NCBI GenBank assembly: GCA_021785795.1
Contig: JAJYEK010000064.1
Coordinates: 1-18,617 of the forward strand
DNA: 18,617 nt
Reading direction: 5' to 3'
Source: Pseudomonadota bacterium
GTDB lineage: Bacteria; Pseudomonadota; Gammaproteobacteria; Acidiferrobacterales; UBA6901
Shown piece by piece: positions 9,359 through 17,368 of this stretch (within the stretch, counting starts at the first letter, position 1; each line of letters opens with the position of its first letter). Both the position numbers and the translations under genes were made by a program. The notes beneath the pieces are model-generated. The model saw nothing but the letters and a program-made list of their open reading frames with translations. It did not search any database and was not told where the DNA came from.

Positions 9359-9689
9359 GCTTCCGCCGATACCGAGCAAGCGCTACTTCACCATCGGTGA
9401 GGTGAGCGACCTGTGCGGCGTCAAGCCGCACGTGCTGCGGTACTGGGAGCAGGAATTCCCGCAGCTGAAGCCGGTGAAGCGGCGCGGCAACCGCCGCTAT
9501 TATCAGCGCCACGACGTCATGCTGATCCGCCAGATCCGCTGCCTCCTGTATGTCGACGGCTTCACCATCAGCGGCGCGCGCAACAAGCTGGTCGTCGAAC
9601 ACGATTTGAGCGACCCTACCCACCGCGCCGCACTCATCAGTCAGCTCATCCAGGAGCTCGAAGAGGTGCTGCAGCTGCTGCGGGTGTGA
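9333..9689 (+). CDS. MerR-family transcriptional regulator (conserved downstream of ihfA)
   Basis: This 118-residue protein has an N-terminal MerR-type winged helix-turn-helix: [25 protein letters not shown] (~18-42), then [26 protein letters not shown] short helical tail ([16 protein letters not shown]) replaces a ligand-binding domain and probably dimerises. It resembles the small MerR proteins found right after ihfA in many gammaproteobacteria; target genes and inducer are unknown. No metal-binding cysteines are placed as in MerR/CueR. The ATG at 9333 lies inside ihfA in another frame with GGAG four bases before it, giving a 26-nt overlap, so the two are almost surely co-transcribed and may be translationally coupled. 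It ends the operon. Confidence 0.9.
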   Translation: MLDPADNLELPPIPSKRYFTIGEVSDLCGVKPHVLRYWEQEFPQLKPVKRRGNRRYYQRHDVMLIRQIRCLLYVDGFTISGARNKLVVEHDLSDPTHRAALISQLIQELEEVLQLLRV

Positions 9690-9696
9690 ACGGCAG

Positions 9697-9725
9697 TTCC
9701 GCCCTTCCGGGTTCTCGGGTATCAT
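9697..9725 (+). promoter_or_regulatory. Weak candidate promoter of tRNA-Pro
   Basis: A good -10, TATCAT (9720-9725), stands 17 bp after a poor -35, TTCCGC (9697-9702), and is followed by GTGCCGGCG, a G+C-rich discriminator as in stable-RNA promoters. A short inverted repeat, TGTGCC-GTTC-GGCACA (9774-9789), then lies in what would be the pre-tRNA leader. Read-through from the preceding operon is an alternative. Confidence 0.3.
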
Positions 9726-9798
9726 GTGCCGGCGTTGCGGCGGCTTTACCGGGATCGGGCAAGAGTCCGCCGGTGTGCCGTTCGGCACAGGCTATCGA

Positions 9799-9875
<77 letters not shown>

Positions 9876-10139
9876 TATATCCGTTCAGACGTTCTCTGGC
9901 TGACGCGGGAAGAGTGGAACATCCGGTTCGGTCGTTTCCCCGGACCGGATCGCCATCAGGCCGATGGCACATGATTCTTCCGTCTTGCCGCGCCATGCGG
10001 CACTGCGTGGAGGTGCCCGCGTTGCCGCTGACGGCCCGCCCATCCTCGAGCCGTCGAACGACAGTCCTGGCGTGGGGCGCGCGGGGTCGATGATCAAACC
10101 GCGATGGCGGGAGCCGTCCCGTGACGCGGATCGGCTCGA
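9876..10139. other. Intergenic region after tRNA-Pro with two adjacent hairpins
   Basis: No coding gene is supported. A strong hairpin at 9921-9950 pairs ATCCGGTTCGG with CCGGACCGGAT (11 bp, one G-U, 8-nt loop). It is followed directly by a second, GCCATC-AGGCC-GATGGC (9952-9968). Neither has a T-tract. They may mark the 3' end of the tRNA-Pro transcript. The rest up to the VOC gene stop shows nothing recognisable. Confidence 0.4.
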
Positions 10140-10592
10140 TCAGTCAGGAGGCGGCGGAATGCACCGTCGTGCCGGGTCGACCGGACTCATTATGCCCACC
10201 GCATTGCCGTCGGGATCCTCGACAATGGCGTATCTCGATCCCCAGAACGCGTCCTGTGGCGGCTGCTGGCTGGCATGGCCGGCGGCGGTCATCCGCCGGA
10301 ACACGAGATCGACTTGTTCCCGCGACGGCACGCCGAAGAACAGGACCGCGCCCATGGTGCCGGTGCTGGGCTGCCTGAAGCCTGGGTTCCACTGTCTCGC
10401 AAATTCGATGCTGTCAAACTCAATGCGGCTGCCGTTGGGCATGATGGCGGTTGCGTGATGCCGGACCCACTCGGGCCGTGCGGCCTCCTCGACGGTGAGC
10501 CCCAGCAGCCGGTGGAACGCGATCGATACAGCCAAGTCCCTCGCCACCAGGTTTACCTGGCTGAGGACCGGTGCTTGCGTGGTCTGCGGCAT
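10140..10592 (-). CDS. VOC-family (glyoxalase/bleomycin-resistance fold) protein
   Basis: The 150-residue protein has the paired beta-alpha-beta-beta-beta modules of the vicinal oxygen chelate superfamily. Module one starts [23 protein letters not shown] and module two [29 protein letters not shown], ending with [17 protein letters not shown]. This superfamily covers glyoxalase I, ring-cleaving dioxygenases, epimerases and drug-binding proteins. The positions that normally hold metal-binding His and Glu read Gln/Asn (QVNL) and Gly (AVGI), so metal-dependent catalysis like glyoxalase I is doubtful; the substrate is unknown. It stands alone between two gene-poor stretches. No clear ribosome binding site precedes ATG 10592. 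A 10-bp inverted repeat upstream could be its control site. Confidence 0.82.
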   Translation of the reverse strand: MPQTTQAPVLSQVNLVARDLAVSIAFHRLLGLTVEEAARPEWVRHHATAIMPNGSRIEFDSIEFARQWNPGFRQPSTGTMGAVLFFGVPSREQVDLVFRRMTAAGHASQQPPQDAFWGSRYAIVEDPDGNAVGIMSPVDPARRCIPPPPD

Positions 10593-11017
10593 TGCGCGAG
10601 CGTACCACCGGGTCGTCGCATGGAACAGGGTCTCTTGGCATCATACGGGTCCGGCGGGAGCATCGTTGTTCCATGCCCCGAAGCGTCTTCGGCAACCGAT
10701 ACCGATTCCATCGGCGGCAATTTGCCGGCGTTGGCATCCGCATGCTGTCCGGTTGGGCGCCGGTTTCACTGCTCCGGTGCAATCCGCAGGCTGCGGCCGG
10801 CCTCGCAGTGCCCCATCGAGCGGATATCGGGTCAGGGAGTGGCAGCAGCAGAAGCCATCGGCTGTCAGCGGTGCCTGGGAAGCCAGCCAAGCCGGCAAAT
10901 CGGGTCCCACCGCCGTGCCTAGGCTTCTTTGGGGCGGGGCTGACGCGCAGTCGCGGAACGTGCGATAGCGGCGGCAGGTTGGTTTTACATGCAGATTTAT
11001 GTATCTTCGCGCGCGGA
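10593..11017. other. 425-base gene-poor region between the VOC gene and surE
   Basis: I find no supportable gene: open frames across it (including the upstream extension of the surE frame) have low-complexity, Arg/Pro/Ser-rich translations unlike any family. It must hold divergent promoters for the VOC gene and surE. Structures seen are the inverted repeat at 10618-10676, a 13-bp dyad CGGCAA-T-TTGCCG (10715-10727), and an A+T-rich patch just before surE (10983-11007). It matches no RNA family I can recognise. Confidence 0.5.
10618..10676. repeat. 10-bp inverted repeat upstream of the VOC gene
   Basis: GCATGGAACA (10618-10627) and TGTTCCATGC (10667-10676) are exact inverted copies separated by 39 bp. 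They lie just upstream of the VOC gene, which is read leftward from 10592. On the minus strand a TATGAT hexamer (10640-10645), a fair -10, lies between the arms, but I see no matching -35. The pair could be two half-operators or the stem of a long hairpin. Confidence 0.5.
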
Positions 11018-11773
11018 ATGCGTATCCTGCTGAGCAATGACGATGGCTACTTCGCGCCCGGGCTTGCATGCCTGGCGGAGGCGCTGCGCCCTATGGCGCA
11101 GGTCGATGTCGTGGCCCCGGAGCGCGACCGCAGCGGCGCCAGCAACTCCCTCACCCTCACCAGCCCGCTGCGCGTGCACCAGGCCGGCAACGGCTTCCGG
11201 TATGTCGACGGGACGCCCACCGACTGCGTGCATCTGGCGATCACAGGCCTGCTCGAGCGTGAGCCCGATATCGTGGTGTCCGGGATCAACCACGGCGCAA
11301 ATCTGGGCGACGACGTGATCTATTCGGGCACCGTGGCCGCAGCGATGGAGGGCCGGTTTCTGGGCCTCCCTGCGATCGCGGTATCGGTGGCGGGTCGTTC
11401 CGGAAATAATTTCCCAACGGCTGCGCGTGTCGTGGTGCGGCTGCTGCGGCAGCTGCAGCGGGAACCGCTTCCTGCGGACACGATCCTGAACGTCAACGTG
11501 CCCGATGTCCCTGCCGAACAGATCGCCGGTTACGAGGCGACCCGCCTCGGCCGCCGGCACAAGGCCGAGGCGGTAATACGGTCGGCCGACCCGCATGGCA
11601 ATCCGATCTACTGGGTCGGCGCGCCCGGCTCTGAGGCGGATGCCGGCCCGGGAACGGACTTCCATGCGATCCGGCGCAACTGTGTTTCTATTACCCCGCT
11701 GCAGGTGGACCTGACCCGTTATGCCGCGCTCGACCAGGTTGCATCCTGGCTTGGCCGACAGATTCCGGAATGA
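11018..11773 (+). CDS. surE: 5'/3'-nucleotidase SurE
   Basis: SurE is a metal-dependent phosphatase acting on nucleoside monophosphates and short polyphosphates, tied to stationary-phase survival. The 251-residue product matches the family. It begins [15 protein letters not shown], whose D8 and D9 are metal ligands, followed by [25 protein letters not shown], and [25 protein letters not shown] with the conserved asparagine. The frame is open for a further 447 bases upstream, but that part is not protein-like; ATG 11018 gives the canonical N terminus. The ribosome binding site is weak. Its stop overlaps the pcm start by 4 nt (ATGA), so the two are co-translated in the usual surE-pcm-nlpD-rpoS order. 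Confidence 0.97.
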   Translation: MRILLSNDDGYFAPGLACLAEALRPMAQVDVVAPERDRSGASNSLTLTSPLRVHQAGNGFRYVDGTPTDCVHLAITGLLEREPDIVVSGINHGANLGDDVIYSGTVAAAMEGRFLGLPAIAVSVAGRSGNNFPTAARVVVRLLRQLQREPLPADTILNVNVPDVPAEQIAGYEATRLGRRHKAEAVIRSADPHGNPIYWVGAPGSEADAGPGTDFHAIRRNCVSITPLQVDLTRYAALDQVASWLGRQIPE

Positions 11774-12429
11774 CCCGGCACTGGGAGGGTATCGGGTTTA
11801 CTTCGCAGCGCACCCGCGAGCGCCTGATCCAGCGACTGCGTTCCATGCGTATCCGAGACGAGCGGGTGCTGGCGGCGATGCTGCATATTCCGCGGCATAC
11901 ATTCGTCGATGAGGCGCTCTCCAGCCGCGCCTATGAAGACACTGCACTGCCGATTGGTCACAACCAGACCATTTCGCAGCCATACATCGTGGCGCGGATG
12001 ACCGAGGCACTGCTGGCCGGGCGTGCGCTACGCCGGGTGCTGGAAGTCGGCTCCGGCTCGGGCTACCAGACGGCGATACTGGCCGCGCTGGTTGAGGAGG
12101 TCTATTCGGTGGAGCGTATCGAGCCGCTGATGAAGCTCGCGCGGCGGCGGCTGCAGGATCTCGGTTACCGGAATTTCCGGTTCAAGCTCTCCGATGGCGG
12201 TTGGGGCTGGCCGGAATACGGGCCCTATGACGGGATACTGGTGACCGCGGCGGCAACCGAACTGCCGGAGGCGCTGTGCGGGCAGCTTGCCCCGCAGGCG
12301 CGGCTTGTTATTCCGGTCGGTTCCGGACAGCAGCAACAGCTGCAACTCATCACGCGCACCGAGGATGGCTACCTGCGCGAAGTGCTCGAAATGGTGAACT
12401 TTGTTCCGCTGGTCCGGGATGAACACTGA
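11770..12429 (+). CDS. pcm: Protein-L-isoaspartate O-methyltransferase
   Basis: Pcm methylates isoaspartyl residues formed by protein ageing, using S-adenosylmethionine, to start their repair. The 219-residue protein shows the family's [10 protein letters not shown] segment (69-78), SAM-binding motif [16 protein letters not shown] (~90-104), [11 protein letters not shown], the post-[31 protein letters not shown] region, and the C-terminal FVPLV. Length is typical (208-225). It starts on the ATGA overlap with surE and ends 11 nt inside the start of the nlpD-like gene, so the cluster is tightly coupled. Confidence 0.97.
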   Translation: MTRHWEGIGFTSQRTRERLIQRLRSMRIRDERVLAAMLHIPRHTFVDEALSSRAYEDTALPIGHNQTISQPYIVARMTEALLAGRALRRVLEVGSGSGYQTAILAALVEEVYSVERIEPLMKLARRRLQDLGYRNFRFKLSDGGWGWPEYGPYDGILVTAAATELPEALCGQLAPQARLVIPVGSGQQQQLQLITRTEDGYLREVLEMVNFVPLVRDEH

Positions 12430-13219
12430 AGTGGGCAGCCGTGGGCCGCAACGCGGCGCGGACCGTCGGGCCATCGCGCTGGCGCTGATGCTGGTCGCGG
12501 TGCTGCCGCTGGGCTGTGCCGGGCCGAGCGTCCGGCCCGAAATCAGCAACCGTGGCACGAGCCTGCGATTCCCCGAGTCGCAATACTGTACGGTGTTGCC
12601 CGGAGACACGCTCTACAGCATCGCCTGGGAGAATGGGCGCGATTTCCGTGATTTGGCGCAGTGGAACGGCATCGCCGCGCCGTACACGATCCACCCGGGC
12701 GAGCGGCTGCGCCTGTTCCCGCCGCACCGCCGGTATCGGGTCTATGCGCGGCGGCCGCCGGTGCCGGCAACCGCCTACGCTGCGCCACGCCCCGCCGCCC
12801 GCCGCCCGCCGCCCGCCGGCGTTGTTGGCGCGACCCGATATCCGTCGAAGGTCGGGCCCTGGGTGTGGCCGGCCGAGGGACGGATCACGGCCCGCTTCAA
12901 CCCGGCGGGGATGGAAGACGGCGTGGAGATCGCGGGACGGCTGGGCGAACCAGTGCTCGCCGCAGCGGCCGGCAAGGTCGTCTACCAGGGAAGTGGACTT
13001 CGCGGATATGGACAGCTTATCATCATCAAGCATAATGCCGAATATCTGAGCGCCTACGCTCACAACGAACGCATCCTAGTCAAAGAGGGCGAAATAGTGA
13101 GGCCGGGGCAGGAAATTGCAGAAATGGGAGATACCGGCACCAACAGGGTGGAGCTGCTATTCGAGATCCGCCGCGACGGCTCCCCGGTAGACCCCAAGCT
13201 GTTTTTCCCAAACTACTGA
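12419..13219 (+). CDS. nlpD: NlpD-type LysM/LytM (M23) cell-envelope protein, probable amidase activator
   Basis: NlpD is an outer-membrane lipoprotein that activates the amidase AmiC during septal peptidoglycan splitting. This 266-residue product has a signal segment ([16 protein letters not shown]) with a possible lipobox PLGC, which is atypical because Pro stands at -3. A LysM domain follows ([20 protein letters not shown]... to GERLRLF, ~56-105), then a Pro/Arg-rich linker, and a C-terminal LytM domain (~145-265). The zinc ligands are mostly lost: the usual HxxxD region reads [10 protein letters not shown] and the HxH region reads LLFEIR. E. coli NlpD is similarly non-catalytic. ATG 12419 overlaps pcm by 11 nt. 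rpoS begins two bases after its stop. Confidence 0.92.
   Translation: MNTEVGSRGPQRGADRRAIALALMLVAVLPLGCAGPSVRPEISNRGTSLRFPESQYCTVLPGDTLYSIAWENGRDFRDLAQWNGIAAPYTIHPGERLRLFPPHRRYRVYARRPPVPATAYAAPRPAARRPPPAGVVGATRYPSKVGPWVWPAEGRITARFNPAGMEDGVEIAGRLGEPVLAAAAGKVVYQGSGLRGYGQLIIIKHNAEYLSAYAHNERILVKEGEIVRPGQEIAEMGDTGTNRVELLFEIRRDGSPVDPKLFFPNY
13009..13036 (+). promoter_or_regulatory. Candidate internal rpoS promoter inside nlpD
   Basis: TGGACA (13009-13014) and CATAAT (13031-13036) each match the sigma-70 consensus at five of six positions, with a 16-bp spacer. It would give an rpoS leader of roughly 180 nt. In E. coli the main rpoS promoter also lies inside nlpD, though farther upstream. The site overlaps conserved coding sequence, so the match could be chance. 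Confidence 0.35.
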
Positions 13220-13221
13220 TT

Positions 13222-14274
13222 ATGGCGCGTAGAAAAAAATCCGACCAAAAATCGGACGAAGACGTTCGGGGAACGGTCGAGGCCGAAGGGCCGGCGCCGG
13301 AGGAGACCGAACGCGAGGAGGGCCTGGCGGCAACCGACAGCGAAGCCGAAGCTGATGCGGGTGACGAAGAGGCGCCGGCACCGGCGGCGGCCCATGTCGA
13401 TGCGCCCGAGACGGCCGATGCCAGCGATGCCGGCGTGGTTTCGGTCCAGGCCGACGCTACCCGTCTGTACCTCAAGGAGATCGGGTTCTCGGCTTTGCTG
13501 ACGGCCGAGGAGGAAGTCTATTACGCGCGGCGCGCGCGCAAGGGCAACGAATCGGCGCGCCACCGCATGATTGAGAGCAATTTGCGGTTGGTCGTCAAGA
13601 TTGCCCGGCGTTACATGAATCGCGGCCTGGCGCTGCTCGATCTTATCGAAGAGGGCAATCTGGGACTCATACGCGCGGTCGAGAAATTCGATCCGGAGCG
13701 GGGTTTCCGTTTTTCCACCTACGCGACCTGGTGGATACGCCAGACCATAGAACGCGCCATCATGAACCAGACGCGTACCATCCGTCTTCCGGTCCATGTC
13801 CTCAAGGAAATCAACATCTACCTGCGCGCTGCCCGCTACCTGTCGCAGAAGATGGACCACGAGCCTACGCCGGAGGAGGTGGCGACGCTGCTGGACAAGC
13901 CGATCGAGGACGTGAAGGAGATGCTCGGGCTGAACGAGCGCATCGCGTCTATGGATGCGCCGCTCGACGCCGATCCGGAGCGTTCACTGCTCGATGCTAT
14001 TGCCGATGAGCGTACGCCTGACCCGGAAAAGATCCTGCAGGACGAAGATCTGCATGCGCAGATCAGGGCCTGGCTGAACGAGCTGAACGACAAGCAGCGC
14101 GAGGTAGTGGAACGCCGTTTCGGCCTAAACGGACGCGAGATCTCCACGCTCGAAGAAGTGGGCGCGGATATCGGCGTGACGCGCGAACGCGTACGCCAGA
14201 TCCAGGTCGAGGCACTGCGACGGCTGCGGGTGATGTTGGAGAAGAACGGCTACTCGATCGACTCGCTGTTCTGA
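13222..14274 (+). CDS. rpoS: RNA polymerase sigma factor RpoS
   Basis: RpoS directs RNA polymerase to general-stress and stationary-phase promoters. The 350-residue protein has an acidic, Ala/Glu-rich N terminus (~1-76). Region 1.2 ([27 protein letters not shown]) follows, then regions 2.1-2.4 with the RpoS/RpoD signature [36 protein letters not shown]... [14 protein letters not shown] (~120-185), region 3 ([14 protein letters not shown]), and region 4 ending [19 protein letters not shown]195 and E196 align with E. coli K173/E174, the contact for the proteolysis adaptor RssB, which implies an N terminus ~22 residues longer than E. coli. ATG 13222 has no Shine-Dalgarno and follows the nlpD stop by two bases. 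Synteny with surE-pcm-nlpD supports RpoS over another group 2 sigma. Confidence 0.97.
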   Translation: MARRKKSDQKSDEDVRGTVEAEGPAPEETEREEGLAATDSEAEADAGDEEAPAPAAAHVDAPETADASDAGVVSVQADATRLYLKEIGFSALLTAEEEVYYARRARKGNESARHRMIESNLRLVVKIARRYMNRGLALLDLIEEGNLGLIRAVEKFDPERGFRFSTYATWWIRQTIERAIMNQTRTIRLPVHVLKEINIYLRAARYLSQKMDHEPTPEEVATLLDKPIEDVKEMLGLNERIASMDAPLDADPERSLLDAIADERTPDPEKILQDEDLHAQIRAWLNELNDKQREVVERRFGLNGREISTLEEVGADIGVTRERVRQIQVEALRRLRVMLEKNGYSIDSLF

Positions 14275-14291
14275 ACGCGCACAGTCCGTCC

Positions 14292-14669
14292 TCAGTCTTC
14301 GATCATCAGGAGGGCGGCGACGACCCGTCGGCCCTCGCCCATAAGGATATTGTAGGTGCGGCAGGCGGCAGCCGTATCCATTACTTCGAGGCCGATTGAC
14401 GCATCCATCAAGCAGGTCGTGATCCGCGGCGGTGGAAAATGCAGGCGCCGGCCGGTGCCGAGAATCACGAGCTCCGGTTCCAGTCCAGCCAGCGTCTCGA
14501 AATGGGTCGCGGCGAGCTCATGGAACTGCCGAGGCAGGCAGTCCTCGATGATCCGCTGAGGCAGGACCACGATGCTGGCGCGGTAGATGTCGCGGTCGAC
14601 TGTTATCTGTCCCGGGCCGTAGCCGCGTATGATGTGGTCTCCGTCGCCCGTTTGCAGGTGGAATTTCAT
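14292..14669 (-). CDS. Mth938-like domain protein (DUF498/Xcc1710 family)
   Basis: The 125-residue protein matches the small Mth938/DUF498 family (Pfam PF04430), which includes bacterial Xcc1710-like proteins and the mitochondrial complex I assembly factor NDUFAF3. Characteristic parts are GYGPGQITVDRDIY, the central ELVILGTGRRLHFP, and the C-terminal IGLEVMDTAAACRTYNILMGEGRRVVAALL. The bacterial function is not established. It converges on rpoS with 17 bp between the two stops and is divergent from alaC, so its promoter lies in 14670-14828. No clear ribosome binding site precedes ATG 14669, but that start gives the usual N terminus MKFHLQ. Confidence 0.9.
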   Translation of the reverse strand: MKFHLQTGDGDHIIRGYGPGQITVDRDIYRASIVVLPQRIIEDCLPRQFHELAATHFETLAGLEPELVILGTGRRLHFPPPRITTCLMDASIGLEVMDTAAACRTYNILMGEGRRVVAALLMIED

Positions 14670-14723
14670 GGTGTTCGAAGTGGACCCTGAAAGGTGGGAC
14701 CGCCGGAAATGCGGCCGGGCTCA

Positions 14724-14752
14724 TTGACAGCGCCGCGCCGCGCCAGTATGGT
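14724..14752 (+). promoter_or_regulatory. Sigma-70 promoter of the alaC-hom-thrC operon
   Basis: A perfect -35 hexamer TTGACA (14724-14729) is spaced exactly 17 bp from TATGGT (14747-14752), a four-of-six -10. Transcription would start near 14759, giving a leader of about 70 nt before alaC. This is the best-looking promoter in the window. Confidence 0.65.
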
Positions 14753-14759
14753 TCTCACT

Positions 14760-14828
14760 TTTTGTAAGACCCTATATTACAAGGATTTCCACCTGGCCGG
14801 GTAGCCGGCCCCCCGTGGTATCGATATC
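14760..14828 (+). promoter_or_regulatory. alaC leader with two hairpins and no Shine-Dalgarno
   Basis: The predicted leader contains TTGTAA (14762-14767) pairing with TTACAA (14777-14782), extendable by G-U pairs, and then a 6-bp G+C hairpin GGCCGG-GTAG-CCGGCC (14795-14810) ending 18 nt before the ATG. No purine-rich ribosome binding site is visible in the last 18 nt (GTGGTATCGATATC precedes the ATG). No T-tract or leader peptide is seen, so classical attenuation is not supported. Confidence 0.4.
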
Positions 14829-16046
14829 ATGAACCCATCAGATCAATTTCCCCGCATCCAGAGGCTGCCGCCGTACGTTTTCAACATCGTCAACGAGCTG
14901 AAGGCCAAGGCGCGCCAGCGTGGCGAAGACATCATCGATTTCGGCATGGGCAATCCGGACGAGCCCACGCCCCAGCACATTGTCGACAAGATGTGCGAAG
15001 CGGCGCAGCGCGGTGATACCCACCGCTATTCAGTGTCGCGTGGCATCCCGAGGCTGCGGCGGGCGATCTGCACCTGGTACAAGAACCGCTTCGACGTCGA
15101 TCTCGACATGGACAGCGAGGCGATCGTGACCATAGGCTCGAAAGAAGGCCTGGCGCATCTGGCGCTCGCGACCGTCGACCGCGGCGATGCGATCCTTGTG
15201 CCGAATCCGACGTATCCGATCCATCCCTACGGCTTCGTCATCGCCGGGGCGGACATTCGCCATGTGCCGCTGGTGCCCGGGGTGGACTTTTTCGTCGAGC
15301 TGGAGAACGCCATACGCAATTCGTGGCCGAAGCCGAAGATGCTGGTGCTCAATTTTCCGGGCAACCCGACCGCCATGTGCGTGGAACTCGATTTCTTCGA
15401 AAAAGTGATCTCCATCGCGCGCGACCACGGAATCTGGGTGATCCATGACCTGGCCTATGCCGATATCGTCTTCGACGGCTACAAGGCGCCGTCCATTCTC
15501 CAGGTTGCGGGCGCCAAGGACATTGCGGTCGAGTTCTTCACGTTGTCGAAGAGCTACAACATGCCGGGATGGCGCGTCGGATTCATGTGCGGCAATCGCA
15601 AGCTCGTGGGGGCGCTGGCGCGAATCAAGTCGTATCTCGACTATGGAATGTTCACACCGATCCAGGTTGCCTCGATTCTTGCCCTGGAAGGCCCGCAGGA
15701 CTGTGTCGAGGAGATCCGCCAGCGTTACCAGAGCCGGCGCGACGTGCTGTGCCAGGGCTTGCATGCCGCCGGATGGATGGTGGATGTGCCCAAGGCCACA
15801 ATGTTCGTGTGGGCACGCATTCCGCCCCAGTACCGGGCGATGGGTTCGCTGGAATTTTCGAAGAAGCTCCTGGAACAGGCCCGGGTCGCCGTGGCGCCGG
15901 GTATCGGTTTCGGCGAGTACGGTGACGACTTCGTGCGCTTCGGGCTGATCGAAAACGAGCACCGTACGCGCCAGGCGGTGCGCTCCATCAAAGAAATGAT
16001 GCGCCGCGACCGCGACGAACAGCAAACAGCGGGCCAGGCCGGGTGA
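14829..16046 (+). CDS. alaC: Alanine transaminase AlaC-type, PLP-dependent
   Basis: AlaC (YfdZ in E. coli) makes alanine from pyruvate and glutamate. The 405-residue class I aminotransferase follows the E. coli protein closely: [100 protein letters not shown]. The PLP lysine is K241 in [17 protein letters not shown], and the C-terminal substrate arginine lies in [14 protein letters not shown]. The start matches the family start although no ribosome binding site is visible. It is first in an operon with hom and thrC; its stop overlaps the hom GTG start by 4 nt. Joining alanine synthesis to threonine synthesis suggests shared control of pyruvate- and aspartate-derived amino acids (inference). 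Confidence 0.94.
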   Translation: MNPSDQFPRIQRLPPYVFNIVNELKAKARQRGEDIIDFGMGNPDEPTPQHIVDKMCEAAQRGDTHRYSVSRGIPRLRRAICTWYKNRFDVDLDMDSEAIVTIGSKEGLAHLALATVDRGDAILVPNPTYPIHPYGFVIAGADIRHVPLVPGVDFFVELENAIRNSWPKPKMLVLNFPGNPTAMCVELDFFEKVISIARDHGIWVIHDLAYADIVFDGYKAPSILQVAGAKDIAVEFFTLSKSYNMPGWRVGFMCGNRKLVGALARIKSYLDYGMFTPIQVASILALEGPQDCVEEIRQRYQSRRDVLCQGLHAAGWMVDVPKATMFVWARIPPQYRAMGSLEFSKKLLEQARVAVAPGIGFGEYGDDFVRFGLIENEHRTRQAVRSIKEMMRRDRDEQQTAGQAG

Positions 16047-17365
16047 AGCCCGTACGGATCGGCCTGCTGGGCCTCGGAACGGTCGGCGCTGGGACGGTGA
16101 GCGTCCTGGCCCGCAATGGCGCCGAGATCGCCCGGCGCGCCGGTCGCGAGATCCGGGTGGTCCATGCGGCCGCCCGCGACCCGACGCGGCAGCGGCCATG
16201 TCCCATGGACGGCATACGCCTGACGGCCGACCCGTTCGAAGTGGTGGACGATCCGCAGATCGACGTCATCGTCGAGCTCATCGGCGGCGACGACCCGGCA
16301 CGGCGACTCGTGTTGCGCGCGATCGAAAACGGCAAGCATGTCGTCACTGCGAACAAGGCGCTTATCGCCGCGCACGGCAACGAGATCTTTGCCGCAGCCC
16401 GCAACCGCGGCGTCATGGTCGCGTTCGAGGCCGCGGTTGCCGGCGGCATTCCCATCATTAAGACCATCCGCGAGGGTTTGGCCGGAAACCGCATAGAATG
16501 GCTCGCCGGCATCATCAACGGCACCGGCAATTTCATCCTCACGGAGATGCGCGACCGCGGGCGCGAGTTTGCCGACGTTTTGGCTGAAGCTCAGCGGCTC
16601 GGCTACGCCGAGGCCGATCCCAGCTTCGATGTGGAGGGCATCGATGCCGCCCACAAGCTGACGATTCTGTCGGCGATCGCCTTCGGCATTCCGCTGCAGT
16701 TCGACAGGGTCTACACCGAGGGCATCACCGGCATCACGCGCAGTGATGTGTGTTATGCCGAGGAACTCGGCTACCGGATCAAGCATCTCGGCATCGCGCG
16801 TCGCGCCGGGCGCGGCGTCGAGCTGCGCGTGCACCCGACTCTGATTCCCGAGCGCCGCCTGATCGCAAGCGTGGACGGAGTCATGAACGCCATACTGGTG
16901 AAGGGTGATGCGGTGGGGCCGACGATGTATTACGGCGCCGGCGCCGGCGCCGAGCCGACCGCTTCGGCCGTGGTGGCCGATATCGTCGATGTGGTGCGCA
17001 CACTCACTGCGGATCCCACCAACCGCGTGCCGCATCTGGCATTCCAGCCGGACCAGCTGTCGGATGTCGCGATTCTGCCCATGGAAGAGGTGGAGACCGC
17101 CTGCTACCTGCGCATGCAGGCGAAGGATGAACTTGGCGTGCTGGCCGACGTTACCCGCATCCTGGCCGATCTCGGCATCAGCATCGAGGCGATGATCCAG
17201 AAGGAGCCGGCTGCGGACGCCCACGAGGTGTCGGTAATACTGCTCGCCCACCGCGTGCTCGAGCGCAACATGAACCAGGCGATAGCCCGCATCGAGGCGC
17301 TGGATTCCATCAACGGCAAGGTCATGCGCATCCGCGTCGAACATCTGAACCGAGACTGGAAGTAA
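16043..17365 (+). CDS. hom: Homoserine dehydrogenase
   Basis: Hom reduces aspartate semialdehyde to homoserine, the branch step to threonine and methionine. It is the monofunctional type, 440 residues, without an aspartokinase domain. The NAD(P)-binding motif GLGTVG is at 10-15; the catalytic domain shows [23 protein letters not shown], and [24 protein letters not shown] with the expected Asp/Lys pair. A C-terminal ACT domain ([27 protein letters not shown]..., from ~355) is the usual site for threonine feedback inhibition. The start is GTG at 16043 within the alaC stop (GTGA overlap), so translation is probably coupled. thrC follows after three bases. Confidence 0.97.
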   Translation: MKPVRIGLLGLGTVGAGTVSVLARNGAEIARRAGREIRVVHAAARDPTRQRPCPMDGIRLTADPFEVVDDPQIDVIVELIGGDDPARRLVLRAIENGKHVVTANKALIAAHGNEIFAAARNRGVMVAFEAAVAGGIPIIKTIREGLAGNRIEWLAGIINGTGNFILTEMRDRGREFADVLAEAQRLGYAEADPSFDVEGIDAAHKLTILSAIAFGIPLQFDRVYTEGITGITRSDVCYAEELGYRIKHLGIARRAGRGVELRVHPTLIPERRLIASVDGVMNAILVKGDAVGPTMYYGAGAGAEPTASAVVADIVDVVRTLTADPTNRVPHLAFQPDQLSDVAILPMEEVETACYLRMQAKDELGVLADVTRILADLGISIEAMIQKEPAADAHEVSVILLAHRVLERNMNQAIARIEALDSINGKVMRIRVEHLNRDWK

Positions 17366-17368
17366 CTC

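Noticed and set aside
10840..10910. GGGAAGCCAGCCAAGCC-like stretch considered as a signal recognition particle RNA core
   Set aside because: The conserved GGTCCGGAAGG-type loop and flanking pairing are missing.
10979..11007. TTGGTT-17-TATCTT as a surE promoter
   Set aside because: Poor -35, and the predicted start would leave only a few bases before the surE ATG; too weak to list as a feature.
10571..11017. Upstream extension of the surE frame by 149 codons
   Set aside because: SurE proteins begin [10 protein letters not shown]; the extension is not protein-like and crosses the intergenic inverted repeat.
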